Below the pieces are notes generated by a model that saw only the letters and a list, made by a program, of their open reading frames with translations, did not search any database and had not been told where the DNA came from. The position numbers and the translations under genes were made by a program. 64,000 nucleotides of DNA. Origin: Sepiola atlantica. Its lineage: Eukaryota; Mollusca; Cephalopoda; Sepiida; Sepiolidae. Within the stretch, counting starts at the first letter, position 1. Every line of letters starts with the position of its first letter. The stretch is from assembly GCA_963556195.1 (NCBI GenBank), contig OY744525.1:61903772-61967771 (forward strand), read 5' to 3'. Shown here piece after piece: positions 31,197 through 41,486 of this stretch.

Positions 31197-31798
31197 GTTA
31201 TTCGGAAGAGTAACTCAGCCCTGATTTATACTATGGAGGTTTGGCAGGACAATAATTTCGGTAAAAATCTGAAATCTAGGTCAATTACTTTTTTTTATAA
31301 GTAATTACATAAAGGAATAACATAATGGAATAACATAATGGAATAACAAAATAAATAAAAAAGTTTTTGAATTTTTTTTTTTGCATACAATTCTTTTTTA
31401 TTAATATTTTAAAAATTTAATAAAATTAACGTCATTGAATTTTTCATTACATACGAATTTCTTGAAGAACATTTGTCATTTATTAATACTAAGACAATAA
31501 GTTAATAAAATAATCTCGGTTATAGTGACGCCCTGCGCGCGTGGCGCTAAATTGTTCGTGTTTTTGATTGATTTTCCACATTTTTTCAATTGTGATTTCC
31601 ATTGATTTTCCACATTTTTCGAATGTGCTTTTTTATTTATTTTTCTATTTAATTATGTTAACTTTATGTAATTACTTTTTTTAAAAAGTCATTGACCTAG
31701 ATTTTAGATTTTTTTTACCGAGATTATTGTCCTTCCGAACATCCATACTTACAAAAGCTAAACGTATAAATCAGGACTGGGTTACTCTTCCGAATAAC
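31197..31798. mobile_element. Foldback element, ~602 bp, arms of ~125-135 bp
   Basis: The left arm 31197-31318 (GTTATTCGGAAGAGTAACTC..., GGACAATAAT, ATCTAGGTCAAT, AAGTAATTACATAAAG) is mirrored by 31665-31798 (CTTTATGTAATTACTT..., ATTGACCTAGAT, ATTATTGTCC, GTTACTCTTCCGAATAAC). The right arm carries ~20 bp absent from the left. The centre is non-coding, with GGAATAACATAAT repeats and a GC-rich GCGCGCGTGGCGC patch at 31535. Confidence 0.7.
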
Positions 31799-31799
31799 A

Positions 31800-32961
31800 A
31801 CAAATCAGAGAGAGTAATGAAACCGCTAATGTTACAACCCAGTTTTCTTTTCTTTCTAGTTTGTTTTCCCATCCTACTTATCTTTAAACATATTTTTCCC
31901 CCCCGTCTCGTTTTCTCTCTTTATCTTCCTTTAACAATTTCATTTACATCTTTTTTTTTTTTTTTTTTTTTGCTCTCGCATTCGATCTATTTTTACGATA
32001 ACCATTCAGCTTTTTCCCTTCTCTTTCCTTCTCATTCTTTCAATCTTTCATGATATGTTTCTTGTTTTTTTTTCCCCCAACACTCTAGCATTCTTTCTAT
32101 TTTCATCCTGTTGTCCTTTATTTATGTCCAACTTCCTTTTCTTTCACACACCCATTCCATTCGTTCGATTGTTATCCCGATATTGTTTCCCCGGACATTT
32201 TCGTTTCCTCATTCGTTTTCCACTTTCACGTTTTGTTTTCTTTATCCCCCCCCCCCCAAATGTCGAAGTCCTCATGAGAATCTTATCTAAAAACAAAGAT
32301 TCTATTTCTTCATTATTCAATTCCCTTCCTTTCGGATTCGTCACAAAAAATCGGGCTATTTTTACAATATAATTTCAATGGATGCAGGCCATAAAAGAAT
32401 TAATTAAATAAATCTATTTTTCGTTTGTATCGAAAGTATTTTCGTTTGCAGCCTAAACACCCGAAAGCATGTTTCATAGGCACATCCAAAGATGATCCAC
32501 GTCTCTCCTCTCTCATATATCCAACGCTACTTGAAATATTAATTAAAAATAATAAACATTTAATTCGTAACTTTGTTGTAAACACGAAACAAAATCTTTC
32601 AATTTATTCGTATAGATAAAAATTAACATTTGAGAAATTTCGATACAAATTTATTTATCTTTTAAATGTGACCGTAAAGAAAGGAAACGAAAGAAGAAAT
32701 CAATTTATTTTTTTACTTGCAATTTAGAAATAGATCACAACTTGAAAATCAAGTCGGTCCTCCGAAAGAAAGTAACATTTGAACACAAATGCTAAATATT
32801 TTAACAGGATATTAAACTATGTTGCGAAACAGAACTATTTGTTATATTAAAATAAAAACAATCATTGAATTAAAAAAAGCAATAACAAATAGTTAATTAA
32901 TAAAATGTCCTTTTTCAAAACCAATATGCAAATCAGTTAACTTTGTGACTGATAGTGAATA
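31800..32961. other. No gene; polypyrimidine tract 31855-32250
   Basis: The T/C-rich block opens F/L/S-rich frames at 31727-32372 by composition alone. The remainder (32260-32960) is AT-rich and unassigned. Confidence 0.35.
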
Positions 32962-33009
32962 TATCAGGTTGGAAAGAAAGTAATGTGTTTGTCGAAAACA
33001 TTTACTTCA

Positions 33010-33308
33010 ATCAAAGTGTAGTATCTGTTCCGATGGATACTGCACGCCTGTCCTGTGCAGTTCTAGGAGGTCCACCCTCCCAGGCTTCGCCTCCCCTCTT
33101 TGGGGAGGAGTAAGTTTATTGCTTACTGTCTGAGGCGCCCCTACCGGGGAATGCCGACGGGGCTGCCCAGGCAATTTTTAAATGGCCAGAGTGCTCACCT
33201 CTCGAGCGCTGGCTTTTAACCCCACTTGCTCGACCCGATCTTGGGTCACATCTTACTTGTGGGAGTAAGATAAAACTGGCCTTGTGCCTAACTCCGCGAG
33301 GAGTAAAT
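33010..33308 (+). mobile_element. U2-snRNA-headed SINE, long form, inside mariner end
   Basis: It starts ATCAAAGTGTAGTATCTGTT (U2 position ~27), so the first part of the head is missing. The long-form body matches 576-950 closely (CTTCGCCTCCCCTCTTTGGG, GAATGCCGACGGGGCTGCCC, CTTGTGGGAGTAAGATAAAA) and ends GAGGAGTAAAT. It is flanked by a perfect 14-bp duplication AAACATTTACTTCA (32996-33009 and 33309-33322) within the mariner's left end. The low divergence from the first copy suggests relatively recent activity. Confidence 0.9.
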
Positions 33309-33421
33309 AAACATTTACTTCATCTGAAACATTCACATTAGGACATTTTTAATATTTACAATAATTTCCCTCGTTTTCTATGACTTCTGTCCAACGATCA
33401 AAGAGCTTCTTGATGCCTTCT

Positions 33422-34399
33422 TTAAAAAAATTCTGATTTTTTAGAGAAAAACAAATTTAGATCATTTTGGAGTTGGTCGTCATTTTCATAGATTTTATAG
33501 TTTAAGTGATGCTGCAACGACCGAAAAAGATGGTAGTCGGATGAAGCAATGTCAGGTGAATAAGGCGGAGGAGGCAACACTTCCCAATTGAAACTCGTGA
33601 CTTTTCCCTGATTGAGTTTTGCTGTGTGAGGTTTCGCGTTATCATGCTGAAGCACTACACCCTTTCTATTGAGTAATGCTGGTCGTTTTTTTGATAGAGC
33701 AATTCTTAGATCATCCAGCCGCGAACAATATTTTACTGCTGTGATTGTTTGATTAGGCTCTAGTAACTCATAATGAATCGGTCCTGTCATGTCCCACCAT
33801 AAAGACAGCATAACCTTCTTTGGGTGTAGTCCTTGTTTTGGAACAGGCTGTGGACTTTTGTTTCGGTCTAAACATTGTCTTTTGCGCTGAGTATTCTTGT
33901 AAAGAACCCATTTTTTATCTCCAGTCACAATTCTTTGCAAAAATGGTTCTCGATGATTCCTGGACAGCAAAGATGTGCAAACAGTCGATCTTTGATTTCG
34001 TTGAGCGTCGGTCAAATCGTAGGGAACCCAGAGTTCAAGTTTTTAAACTTTTTCTAACTCGTGAAGGCATGAAATAATTGTGGTATGGATTGTATTGAAT
34101 TGTTGAGCTAATTCTCTGCTGGGTAACTTTGGATTGATCTCCACAGCGTCTTTAATGGCGTCTTTATCAATTGATTTTGGCCTTCCCGAACGTCGCCGAT
34201 CTGACAGGTTAAAGTCTCCAGAAGAAAATTTTGCAAACCACCGTTGACATTTTCGATCATTCAGAACATTTATCCCATAGACAGTTCCAATATTCCTTAT
34301 AGCTTCTGCAGCTGAGTTTCCTTTTTTGAATTCATAAAGCATGCAATGTCTCAGATGCTTCTTACTAATAGTCATTTTTTGACGGCTGAGACCGTTCAA
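33422..34399 (-). pseudogene. mariner transposase, one in-frame stop
   Basis: A DDE/D-type cut-and-paste transposase. The frame runs 326 codons from ATG at 34399, with a single TAA at codon 119 (34043-34045) and no frameshift. Residues 1-118 hold the paired helix-turn-helix DNA-binding region, with the linker GRPK (DRRRSGRPKS). After the stop come TGDKKW (first catalytic Asp), QHDNAKPHTA (second Asp) and PPYSPDIASSDYHLFRSL (third Asp, the mariner D34D position). Intact mariner transposases are about 345 residues, so this is nearly full length. Readthrough aside, the stop separates DNA binding from catalysis. I chose the start at the first Met of the long frame, near the right end of the element. 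Function in the host is not expected. Confidence 0.9.
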
Positions 34400-34769
34400 C
34401 CTGATATTTTTTAACTAATTACTATATCTGAAAGGCAAAGCAAGATATTAAGACACCAACTCACCAAAAAAATCTAGAACTGTGTACAACTAAGGATGCT
34501 GCAAAGTGATGAAGTAAAAAATACATTACTTTCTTTCCAACCTGATACATAAGCAGTATATAAAAAACAGATGGTGCGTCTATTGTGTAAAGTTGACTTT
34601 ACCGTTAGTGTGAGAAATAAGCCCAACTTCTGCATTTATTCATTTAGATATATAATTAAGTCGGTCGGATTGTCACAGTTAGACCCATATAGCAACTTAT
34701 CTGACAAATCAGCATTTGTTTCTGACTAGCCAATTTTTCTTTTTTTTAGCTTTCCACAATGTTCTTTAA

Positions 34770-34993
34770 CCCCTTTCAGTCCCCTGGTCCACTGTATTGA
34801 GTACGTTTTTTAGATAGCTGTAAATAGTAAAATTGATGCAATATACGTATGGGAGTCAGAGTGTCCTGTTTATTGAACACGTTTCAAACGTATGACAAAA
34901 GAAAAACAACGGTTGACTGACAGATGACCCTAAGGAAGATGAATAAAGTTTTTCAATAGAAATAAATGTATTTTTAAGTCATGACTTAAGGGG
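34770..34993. mobile_element. piggyBac-like MITE, 224 bp
   Basis: TTAA (34766-34769) and TTAA (34994-34997) flank an element starting CCCCTTTCAGTC and ending GACTTAAGGGG. TTAA duplication with C-rich short ends fits piggyBac-type non-autonomous elements. The inverted match beyond the first six bases is imperfect. Confidence 0.5.
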
Positions 34994-35385
34994 TTAATGT
35001 AAAAAAAACTATTTCCTGTTAAAATGGATGCCATATTTGTAATCAGCAGCAAATTTAGTTACTGATAGTAAATCTATAAACTGATGCATTCTTTCATTTT
35101 TGTAATGTTACATAGCATTTGAAATATTATTACATTTTATTTTCATAGAAAAGTGATACAGATGATTCGAAAACGAAGTGTCAAAAACTAACTCTTCATT
35201 GCCTTGCATTTACTTCTGCGTGTTGTTAAGTTCGTTCTGAAAATCTTCGCAATGTTTCTAAGTGATGATTTCTTTTGAATATTAATTTCTAATTTTGTAC
35301 GATAATTACCATGCGAAATATACTTAAAATATTTAATTTTGTTTTTATTCCTATAGAATTGATAATAACGAACATTTCATCTATA

Positions 35386-35942
35386 CAGGGTGTCCCAAAA
35401 TAATGTATACACCCTTTGAATCGTTATAACTCGTTCAATTTACTGAGTTTGATTTGCAAACAAAATTGATAAAAGAGTAAAACAGTAAGATACACATTTA
35501 AAAATACTGAAAGTAAAATTAACAAAAACATAGAAAATTAACTTTTAATAAACGTAAAGGCTACAATGTTTAAAGCAAGAAACCTGAAGTAATTGCAAAC
35601 AAATGGGAGTAGTAATTGTAGTAGAATGTGCTCAAATACCGGAGTAAATGTCGCAGGACGTTTGTAGGTACAATTCTTCACGTCTTCACTATATGGAAAG
35701 TGTATTGAGCAGAACGGGTTGGGGTTAGGATGAGGGTTCATTTTATGAACATTCTGAAATTACCCTAAGTAGCCTTTATCTTTGTTAAAAGTTAATTTTC
35801 TATGTTTTTGTTAATTTTACTGTCAGTATTTTTAAATGAATATTCTTACTCAATCTTGTTTATCAATCTTGCAAATAAAAATCAGTAAATTGAACGACTT
35901 ATAACAATTCAAAGGGTGTATACATTATTTTAGGACACCCTG
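35386..35942. mobile_element. Tc1/mariner-type MITE, 557 bp, arms ~175 bp
   Basis: TA-flanked element with ends CAGGGTGTCCCAAAATAATG and GTATACACCC, a classic Tc1/mariner (IS630-type) terminus. The inverted arms (35386-35564 and 35769-35942) surround a ~200-bp centre. An open frame across it (35538-35741, minus) shows no transposase motif. Confidence 0.8.
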
Positions 35943-36889
35943 TATATTACTAAATTTGATAGACAACATCGCGTATGTATGTGCGTTGTTAAATTTAGTG
36001 TCTACACATCAAACGGTGTCTCCAGATAAGTGATAATTTCCACTTTCTTTTAAATTTTACTTTTTATAAGATCATTAATATTCGAAAGTAGCAAATTCTA
36101 TTTTATATAAAAAATGTTAATCTACTCCCTGTGGTGACGGTGCAAAGTGGCCGCTGTATAGGCGACCACAACTAGCGTGCGCTCGCTGTAGAGAAGTAGT
36201 GGCCGCACACAGGCGTGAACCTAGAACCGTTTGATTACGAGGCGAGAGCCGTAATTATGTACAATAGGCGCTGTTGGCAGTCCGAAATGGCTGGATAAAA
36301 TGAGAATTTTTTTTGCTCGAGGAGTCAGTTTTGTTATGGACGCTACGTCGTTTGTGTTTGTTTTGAACGGTAGTCTTATCCATTGATTGTGTTGGTCATA
36401 TTTCGAATAGTGTTGCTGATGTAAGCTGAAATGTTACTGCTAATAATAAGAGCAAACGTCTCGTGTTGTCGGTTGAGATAGGAAAAGGAGAACTGCTACT
36501 GCTGCCGATATTAACAGCGAACGTCGCGACTGTTGTTAGTGTTGGTGATGATGAATGGAGAGGAAATAATTCGGCATCTGCTTGAATACTGAGAGCTCTA
36601 ATTAATTTACGTCACTGAAATAGGAATTGGTTGACCAAACGCATCTTTCACTCCTCTGAGCACAGATATTAATAAAAACAATTACCCAGAGTTGTATATA
36701 TTCAAAAATCCCTAGTTTATCGATACACGATTTATCGATACAGTGTCTTTTATTTCTACAGCTGTTTCCTCCAGAGTAAACGAATATATAATGTTAATTT
36801 ATAACTTTAACCATCGTCTCCAGGATTCTTCAGAAAAAGCAAAAACAAAATAAGCGACAACTATTACAAGAAACTTTTTCAACCACCGA
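35943..36889. other. No recognised gene; GC-richer island 36130-36590
   Basis: The island lacks a long frame, a repeat partner and terminal repeats. It may be a promoter-like or LTR-derived piece; unresolved. Confidence 0.3.
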
Positions 36890-37272
36890 TTATAATGACT
36901 AATAGCACCCTACCTGCGAGTCCATCATTCAAACTCCTCGGCCTAATATTCACAGGTAACAGGAATCGGAACAAATACATAGAAGACATTGCCAAGGCTT
37001 CTGCAAGAAAGGTGAGTTCCCTCCACCGAGCTAGAAAATTTCTTACACCTGCCACTATCTTATATCTCTAAGAAGCCACCATGCATGAAATATTGTTGTC
37101 ACATCTCAGTTGGTGAACCAACGATTAGCCTCTCCCTCTTAGACAGGGTCCAGAAAAAAAAGCCTCTAATCTAATAGATCCCACACTATCTACCAAGCTC
37201 CAGCCCCTGTCCCATCGCCACAATGTTGTTTCCTTGTGCTTGTTTTACAAGTACTTTAATAGAATGTGCCTC
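36890..37272 (+). pseudogene. LINE family 1: RT C-terminus, first part (split by a MITE)
   Basis: The frame reads SPSFKLLGLIFTGNRN, then YIEDIAKASARKVSSLHRAR, then KFLTPATILYL and a stop, then QKKKASNLIDPTLSTKLQ-like and LSHRHNVVSLCLFYKYFN in shifted frames. These are the RT-thumb and C-terminal blocks of Jockey/CR1-type ORF2, extending further upstream than the 47.9 kb copy. It is interrupted at 37277 by the MITE and resumes at 37739. Confidence 0.8.
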
Positions 37273-37278
37273 AAAGTA

Positions 37279-37736
37279 GGGGTGGGACGTAATGGGTGAA
37301 AATTTCAGATTCATGCGAGTAGTATTTTTTTGTGTTCATTTATACATACATAACACTAAACAATCAAACATTTTGAAAATTTTGCAAAATTCAGAAGGTG
37401 CAGGCCAAAAATAGCCGTTAGGGCTCCACGGGACTCAACATCCATCATTTTTCGGTGAAAAAGTGGTTTCATGCGACATTGCAGGTCCTAAAACACCCTC
37501 AAAAGCTATGAATGGATATAGATGGTTAAATCTGATATAGTACTTTAATTTAGGACCATTTTCAGGCTGTGAAAGGGTTTTCATGAATGTAAAATAGCCA
37601 AAAACTAGTGGCCTGCACCTTCTGAATTTTGCAAAATTTTCAAAATGTTTGATTGTTTAGTGTTATTTATGTATAAATGAACACAAAAAATACTACTCGT
37701 ATGAATCTGAAATTTTCACCCATTACGTCCCACCCC
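37279..37736. mobile_element. Young MITE, 458 bp, 128-bp inverted arms, TA duplication
   Basis: The ends GGGGTGGGACGTAATGGGTG and complement are flanked by TA (37277-37278, 37737-37738). The arms 37279-37406 and 37610-37736 differ at only about three positions. The centre of ~200 bp is non-coding. It sits inside a LINE family 1 copy, so it is younger than that LINE. Confidence 0.85.
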
Positions 37737-37738
37737 TA

Positions 37739-37985
37739 ATAAAAAAACTTACTGCACTGGTGCACTCTCACCGTAAATACTCCGGACCGATCTATCAGTC
37801 AGCAAAATCCCACCCTTCAGTGTAACCCAGATGTTGGAAGGCTTTCTACTCTAATAGCCTTTTTCTTCGATCTTCTAGCCTTTGGAAGTACCTCACTTGT
37901 TGTACCAACATGCCGAAGTTTAAATGTAATGTGAACAAACATCTCGTTGCACAACTCCCCACTTAGGCATCCTAATTAACAGTAG
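37739..37985 (+). pseudogene. LINE family 1: C-terminus and 3' end, second part
   Basis: Continues the element broken by the MITE: TACTCCGGACCGATCTATCA, GGAAGGCTTTCTACTCTAAT, GTTTAAATGTAATGTGAACA, AACATCTCGTTGCACAACTC. The last two blocks are the family's terminal coding and 3' UTR sequence. About 90 bp around the MITE site are altered relative to the 47.9 kb copy. Confidence 0.75.
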
Positions 37986-38474
37986 TCCCAAGTAAAAATA
38001 ATATTTTTTTTGAAAAAAAGAGACAATTATACAAACACCTTTAAGGGACTTGGTTCCATCTCGCTGCAATTCTCTCAACCAATTCTTTCATCTTCAGAGA
38101 TTCCATTGTTGGAGCAAGAAATTAAAATTTTTTTTAGTATTTCAACGAGAGATCTAAAGAATTTTGAATTTCCAAGTTTTTTTCACTTGTGCATGATAAT
38201 TATGTTTCAATTTCCATGATATATATCTTCGATTGAATTCTTTCAAGGGCAGACAGCCACAATATTTATACATAAAGACATAAATCACAACAAATATATA
38301 GAAGAAACCGCCCTAAAATTGAAAATAGATATTATAATCACAACGAACCTGTAAAAGGTATCAGAAAGAAAATCTTTTTTTTTATAGTGCACACGAGCTT
38401 TATTGACATCCTGTATATATTTCAGACTCATCATAACATTCAATTTAACGTCCGTTTTTTTTTGTTTTTTTTTA
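37986..38474. other. No recognisable gene
   Basis: AT-rich unique sequence. Confidence 0.3.
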
Positions 38475-38725
38475 ATAGAATTCGCTCCAGACAAGGCATG
38501 AAGCCACTTGATGTTAGGAGCTAAAAAAAAAATGCTACTTCAAGGTCAAAAACTAACCAACGATAAGTGCTAGATAGATAGATAGATAGATTCTGACCCC
38601 CAAAACAACAATTCCCCCCCTTTTGTCAGAAAAATCACTCATGGAATGTGAAGACTAAAGAACAAAATAAGGGAAGCGAGAGTTACGAGGCTACCGAAAA
38701 TAAACCCAAAGTCCACTTTCTACTC
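38475..38725 (-). mobile_element. LINE family 4 3' end / derived SINE, copy 2 of 3
   Basis: Aligns with 16095-16345 over its whole length on the same strand, with a small (GATA)n expansion at 38573-38591. The minus-strand end is CTTGTCTGGAGCG. Confidence 0.6.
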
Positions 38726-38730
38726 TCTTT

Positions 38731-39033
38731 TTACATGCTGGCAAGTGTTGGACGGCTTTAAGAAATTGCCTTCCAAACTAGCCTATCTCTGTCCATGTCT
38801 TTATTTATCCCTCTTTCTCTGAAGTCCATTTTATCACTTCCTCCTATGTTTTCCTTGACCACCCCTGCTACCTCAACTGTTCTACGTCTACTGACCCAAG
38901 AACTCTCATCCATTCTTTTAATGTGGTCATACTATCGAAGTCTCTTGTTCTGCACACATCTCTCTATACTGTCCAGATGTAATCTTCCACTGAGGTCATC
39001 AGAACTAAGCTTGTCTTTACGACTCACATTTAA
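38731..39033 (-). pseudogene. LINE family 3: C-terminal tail domain
   Basis: The minus strand encodes, with breaks, KLSSDDLSGRLHLDSIERCV, QNKRL-R-YDHIKRMDESSW, VSRRRTVEVAGVV and further on NKDMDRDRLVWKAIS. These correspond to SSDDLRGRLKLGSIGRCVQK, RLRWYGHVQRMDESSWVRRC and NKDLARDRLVGKSIS in the copy at 26.5-26.9 kb. Confidence 0.75.
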
Positions 39034-39167
39034 CTACAGTGATTTAATATTTGCTTCTTTATTTTTTTAAAGTCAACATTAGTTTACGTATTTTTTCTTA
39101 AATCATCAGTTACATACAAAAAGTAAATTAGCATGAAAGGAGAAATATACTTTTTAAAAAAAGTGTG

Positions 39168-39405
39168 ACTCGTTGGGTCATCTATTGAGTACGATGTAGA
39201 TTGTTTTAATGAGGAAAAAGGGAGTTTGAAAAGCAAGTTAAATTTCTTTTAATAAAAAGACAAAATCCGAAATTAGTCTCTTCTCGCTATATGTCGCCCC
39301 TTTCTCTCCCTCTCCAGCTATGGGTTAAATGATATTACTACTTGTGGATATATTTCCTTTTGCTTATAATGCACTATTCCAAGCTTATATTTTATAGTTA
39401 GTTTT
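39168..39405 (+). repeat. Dispersed repeat shared with 14756-14995
   Basis: Same landmarks as the partner: AAAAAGACAAAATCCGAAAT, TTACTACTTGTGG, TTCCTTTTG, ACTATTCCAA. Confidence 0.6.
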
Positions 39406-39422
39406 ATTACCTTTGAGTGTTA

Positions 39423-39475
39423 AGAGAGAGAGAGATAGAGATAGATAGAGAGATAGATAGAGAGAGAGAGAGAGT
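39423..39475. repeat. (GA)n/(GATA)n microsatellite
   Basis: Mixed AG and AGAT units. Confidence 0.9.
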
Positions 39476-39713
39476 AATAGATACCGCATAAAAAAAGGTT
39501 CGCGAGGGAGCGGGGGGCCAAACCCCATACAGTTAGAGAGGGTGAGAGTGATGGACACAAACTTAGTAAGAGATGAGTCACTTGATGAGATAATTGTAAA
39601 TTACGGCTAATTATAAAAATTCAAATGGATTTTTTTTTTCGAAATACCTCAATCAAATAAAGTATATTTTTACATGTATTTTATGTGATTTGAATACATC
39701 TTACTACACTTGT

Positions 39714-39788
39714 AACCGCCCCGCCCGCGACGTAAATACCCCCGACCCACCCGACTAGCAACATCCCTTCCCTCCACTGTAGATTTCC
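39714..39788 (+). pseudogene. LINE family 1 fragment, 5' of a nested insertion
   Basis: GACGTAAATACCCCCGAC..., ATCCCTTCCCTCCACTGTAG match the RRKFTRLTRQSTKSHPFTVE-coding block of family 1. The element is cut at CCCAAGAT and resumes at 40161 (CAAGATGCCAGAAAGC). Confidence 0.65.
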
Positions 39789-39794
39789 CAAGAT

Positions 39795-40160
39795 TTTTTT
39801 TTTTTTTTAACATAGTTCACCCCAAACAAGGCAGGCCGCCACTGTAGACGTAAGGGGCTACTGAGAAAAAAGAAAAGGGGAGAAGGTTGGGGGGGTCAAC
39901 CTAAATTGGGATCTGCGCAGCAAGATCTTCTGCATGTCTGTAGTGTCAGGAAACAGGGGTCAGGGAGGGAGTTTCAGAGGCCAGCAGCACGAGGAAAGAA
40001 GCTATTTGAGTAGAAAGCTCTCCGGCATCTGGGGACCTCCACAGTGAATGGATGGGATTTAGTTGATTGTCGAGTTGGTCTAGTAAATTTACGTCGAGGG
40101 GGGCACCAGAGTAGCCAGTTCATCGGAGCATAATCCATTGAAGTATTTGGAAAACAAGCA
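39795..40160 (-). mobile_element. LINE family 1, 5'-truncated insertion with A-tail and 6-bp duplication
   Basis: The minus-strand copy encodes LATLVPPST, RRKFTRPTRQSTKSHPFTVE, VPRCRRAFYSNSFFPRAAGL and a stop, then the 3' UTR ending GCCTTGTTTGGGGTGAAC and a 14-bp A-tail (T run at 39795-39808). CAAGAT flanks it on both sides (39789-39794, 40161-40166). It is very close to the 47.9 kb copy, hence fairly young. Confidence 0.85.
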
Positions 40161-40166
40161 CAAGAT

Positions 40167-40372
40167 GCCAGAAAGCTGTCTACTCTGATAGCTTCTTTCG
40201 TCGGACCGCTTGTCTTTGGAATTCCCTCCCTGCTCCCTGTTTTCCCGACCGTAAAAAACATGCATAAATTTAAATGTAATGCAAACAAACATATTGCTAC
40301 CGAGCTCCTTACTAAGATTCACCCCTTATCACAGTAGCCCTCGGTGGCAATATACCTTGTTTGGGGGCGAAT
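40167..40372 (+). pseudogene. LINE family 1 fragment, 3' of the nested insertion
   Basis: Continues 39714-39788: GCCAGAAAGCTGTCTACTC, AATTCCCTCCCTGCTCCCTG, TTTAAATGTAATGCAAACAA, then a 3' UTR ending CTTGTTTGGGGGCGAATAAA and an AAATA-rich tail. It is older and more diverged than the copy nested within it. Confidence 0.75.
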
Positions 40373-40404
40373 AAAAATAAAATAAAATAAAAAATAAATT
40401 TTAA

Positions 40405-40457
40405 AAAACAGAAGAAAGCCTAAGGGACAAAAATTTTGATTAACTCTGCTTTAGTAT
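40405..40457 (-). repeat. Single terminus of the 42.4-43.0 kb foldback family
   Basis: AAAGCCTAAGGGACAAAAA, TTGATTAACTCTGCTTTAGT, ATAAT parallels AAAGCCTTAGGGAAACAAAC and GTTGATTAGCTCACATTTAG in the right arm of that foldback. Confidence 0.5.
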
Positions 40458-41486
40458 AATTTATGTACACCAGGTGTATTGTGGTTGATGATGTATGCGA
40501 TTCAACTCTGTGTATGCCGTATATGTCTGTGTATAAAAGAAGAGGCAGTTGTCGGCATAGACATGAAAGCGACTTATTCTGACAATCTGGCTCTCAAGGG
40601 GGAAAGGCAAACCTGGCCGAGATTTTATTTGCTACCGCGGCGCTGGACTCGCTTCCAAAGTGTTAGCGGACTTAACTGCCATCACGCTAAGCAACATGAT
40701 TCCCAATCAATAAAACGGTCAACTAATCATTACGGGCAATCAAGTTAGTTTAATCATCGAGGGACGTGGGAGATCGAATTAGAGGGTGTGATCGAGAGAG
40801 GGGGGAGGAGGTGGTGATGATGGTGGTGGTGGTTGGCGGAGCGTTATGGGTTGGGTCAGAGAAGGAGAGACATTAAAGGGGAGAAAAGGAAGCGAGGGGA
40901 GGGGGGGAATAAAGAGGAGAGAGTCGTTGACCGAGCGGAAGATGCCGGAGGAGGGTTTGCGGTTTAAAGAATTTGGAACTGGCCACGTCGAAAGTCCGGT
41001 CATCCTCCCTATCCAATAACGCGGCTATAGCATGCACACACAAACACACACACACACACACGGTGTACTCATACGTACGCATAGACGAAGAGGCGCACGC
41101 ATGCAAACTAAAATCCTGAAAGTGGCCATTTGTTAAACATTTTAAGTCATAAATGGACGGTCTCCCGAGGTATAACAATCTCTCGCCCGGAGATCTTTTG
41201 CCTTACATTGCCAATGGGTGATTGGCAGAAATGTGTTATTCGGTGGCGATGGTGGCGGGGGGTGTAGTGGAGGGGGAAGTGATCCTCCCTCTCCTTACCC
41301 CCCCCCTCCCCCATCCCGATACGTGAACTGTAAAAGATGGCATGAGAAGGCACAAGTCCAAATTTGCATTATCGCATTCGGTTCTTTTCTGATGTTCGCT
41401 GTCCTCTTTAAGCGATCTACCTCCATTCCTTGTCCAACCTCCAACAACGTCTTTTTTTTATTTTTCATTGGCTATTTTGTAGCTTA
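40458..41486. other. No recognised gene; G-rich tract and (CA)n
   Basis: Contains GGT/GGA-rich sequence (40795-40920, 41245-41285) and (CA)n at 41035-41060. The region is GC-richer than its neighbours. The open frame 40479-40748 has no recognisable domain. Confidence 0.3.

Larger units (their letters stand above)
32964..34545 (-). mobile_element. mariner-type transposon with a nested U2-SINE
   Basis: Terminal inverted repeats TCAGGTTGGAAAGAAAGTAA at 32964 and its complement ending at 34545 are flanked by TA duplications (32962-32963, 34546-34547). The repeats stay alike for about 35 bp, to ...ACTTCATC. Subtracting the 299-bp SINE and one copy of its 14-bp duplication leaves 1269 bp, the usual size of a mariner. 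A transposase frame with a single stop fills most of it. It is probably inactive in cis but could have been mobilised by a related transposase. Confidence 0.9.
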
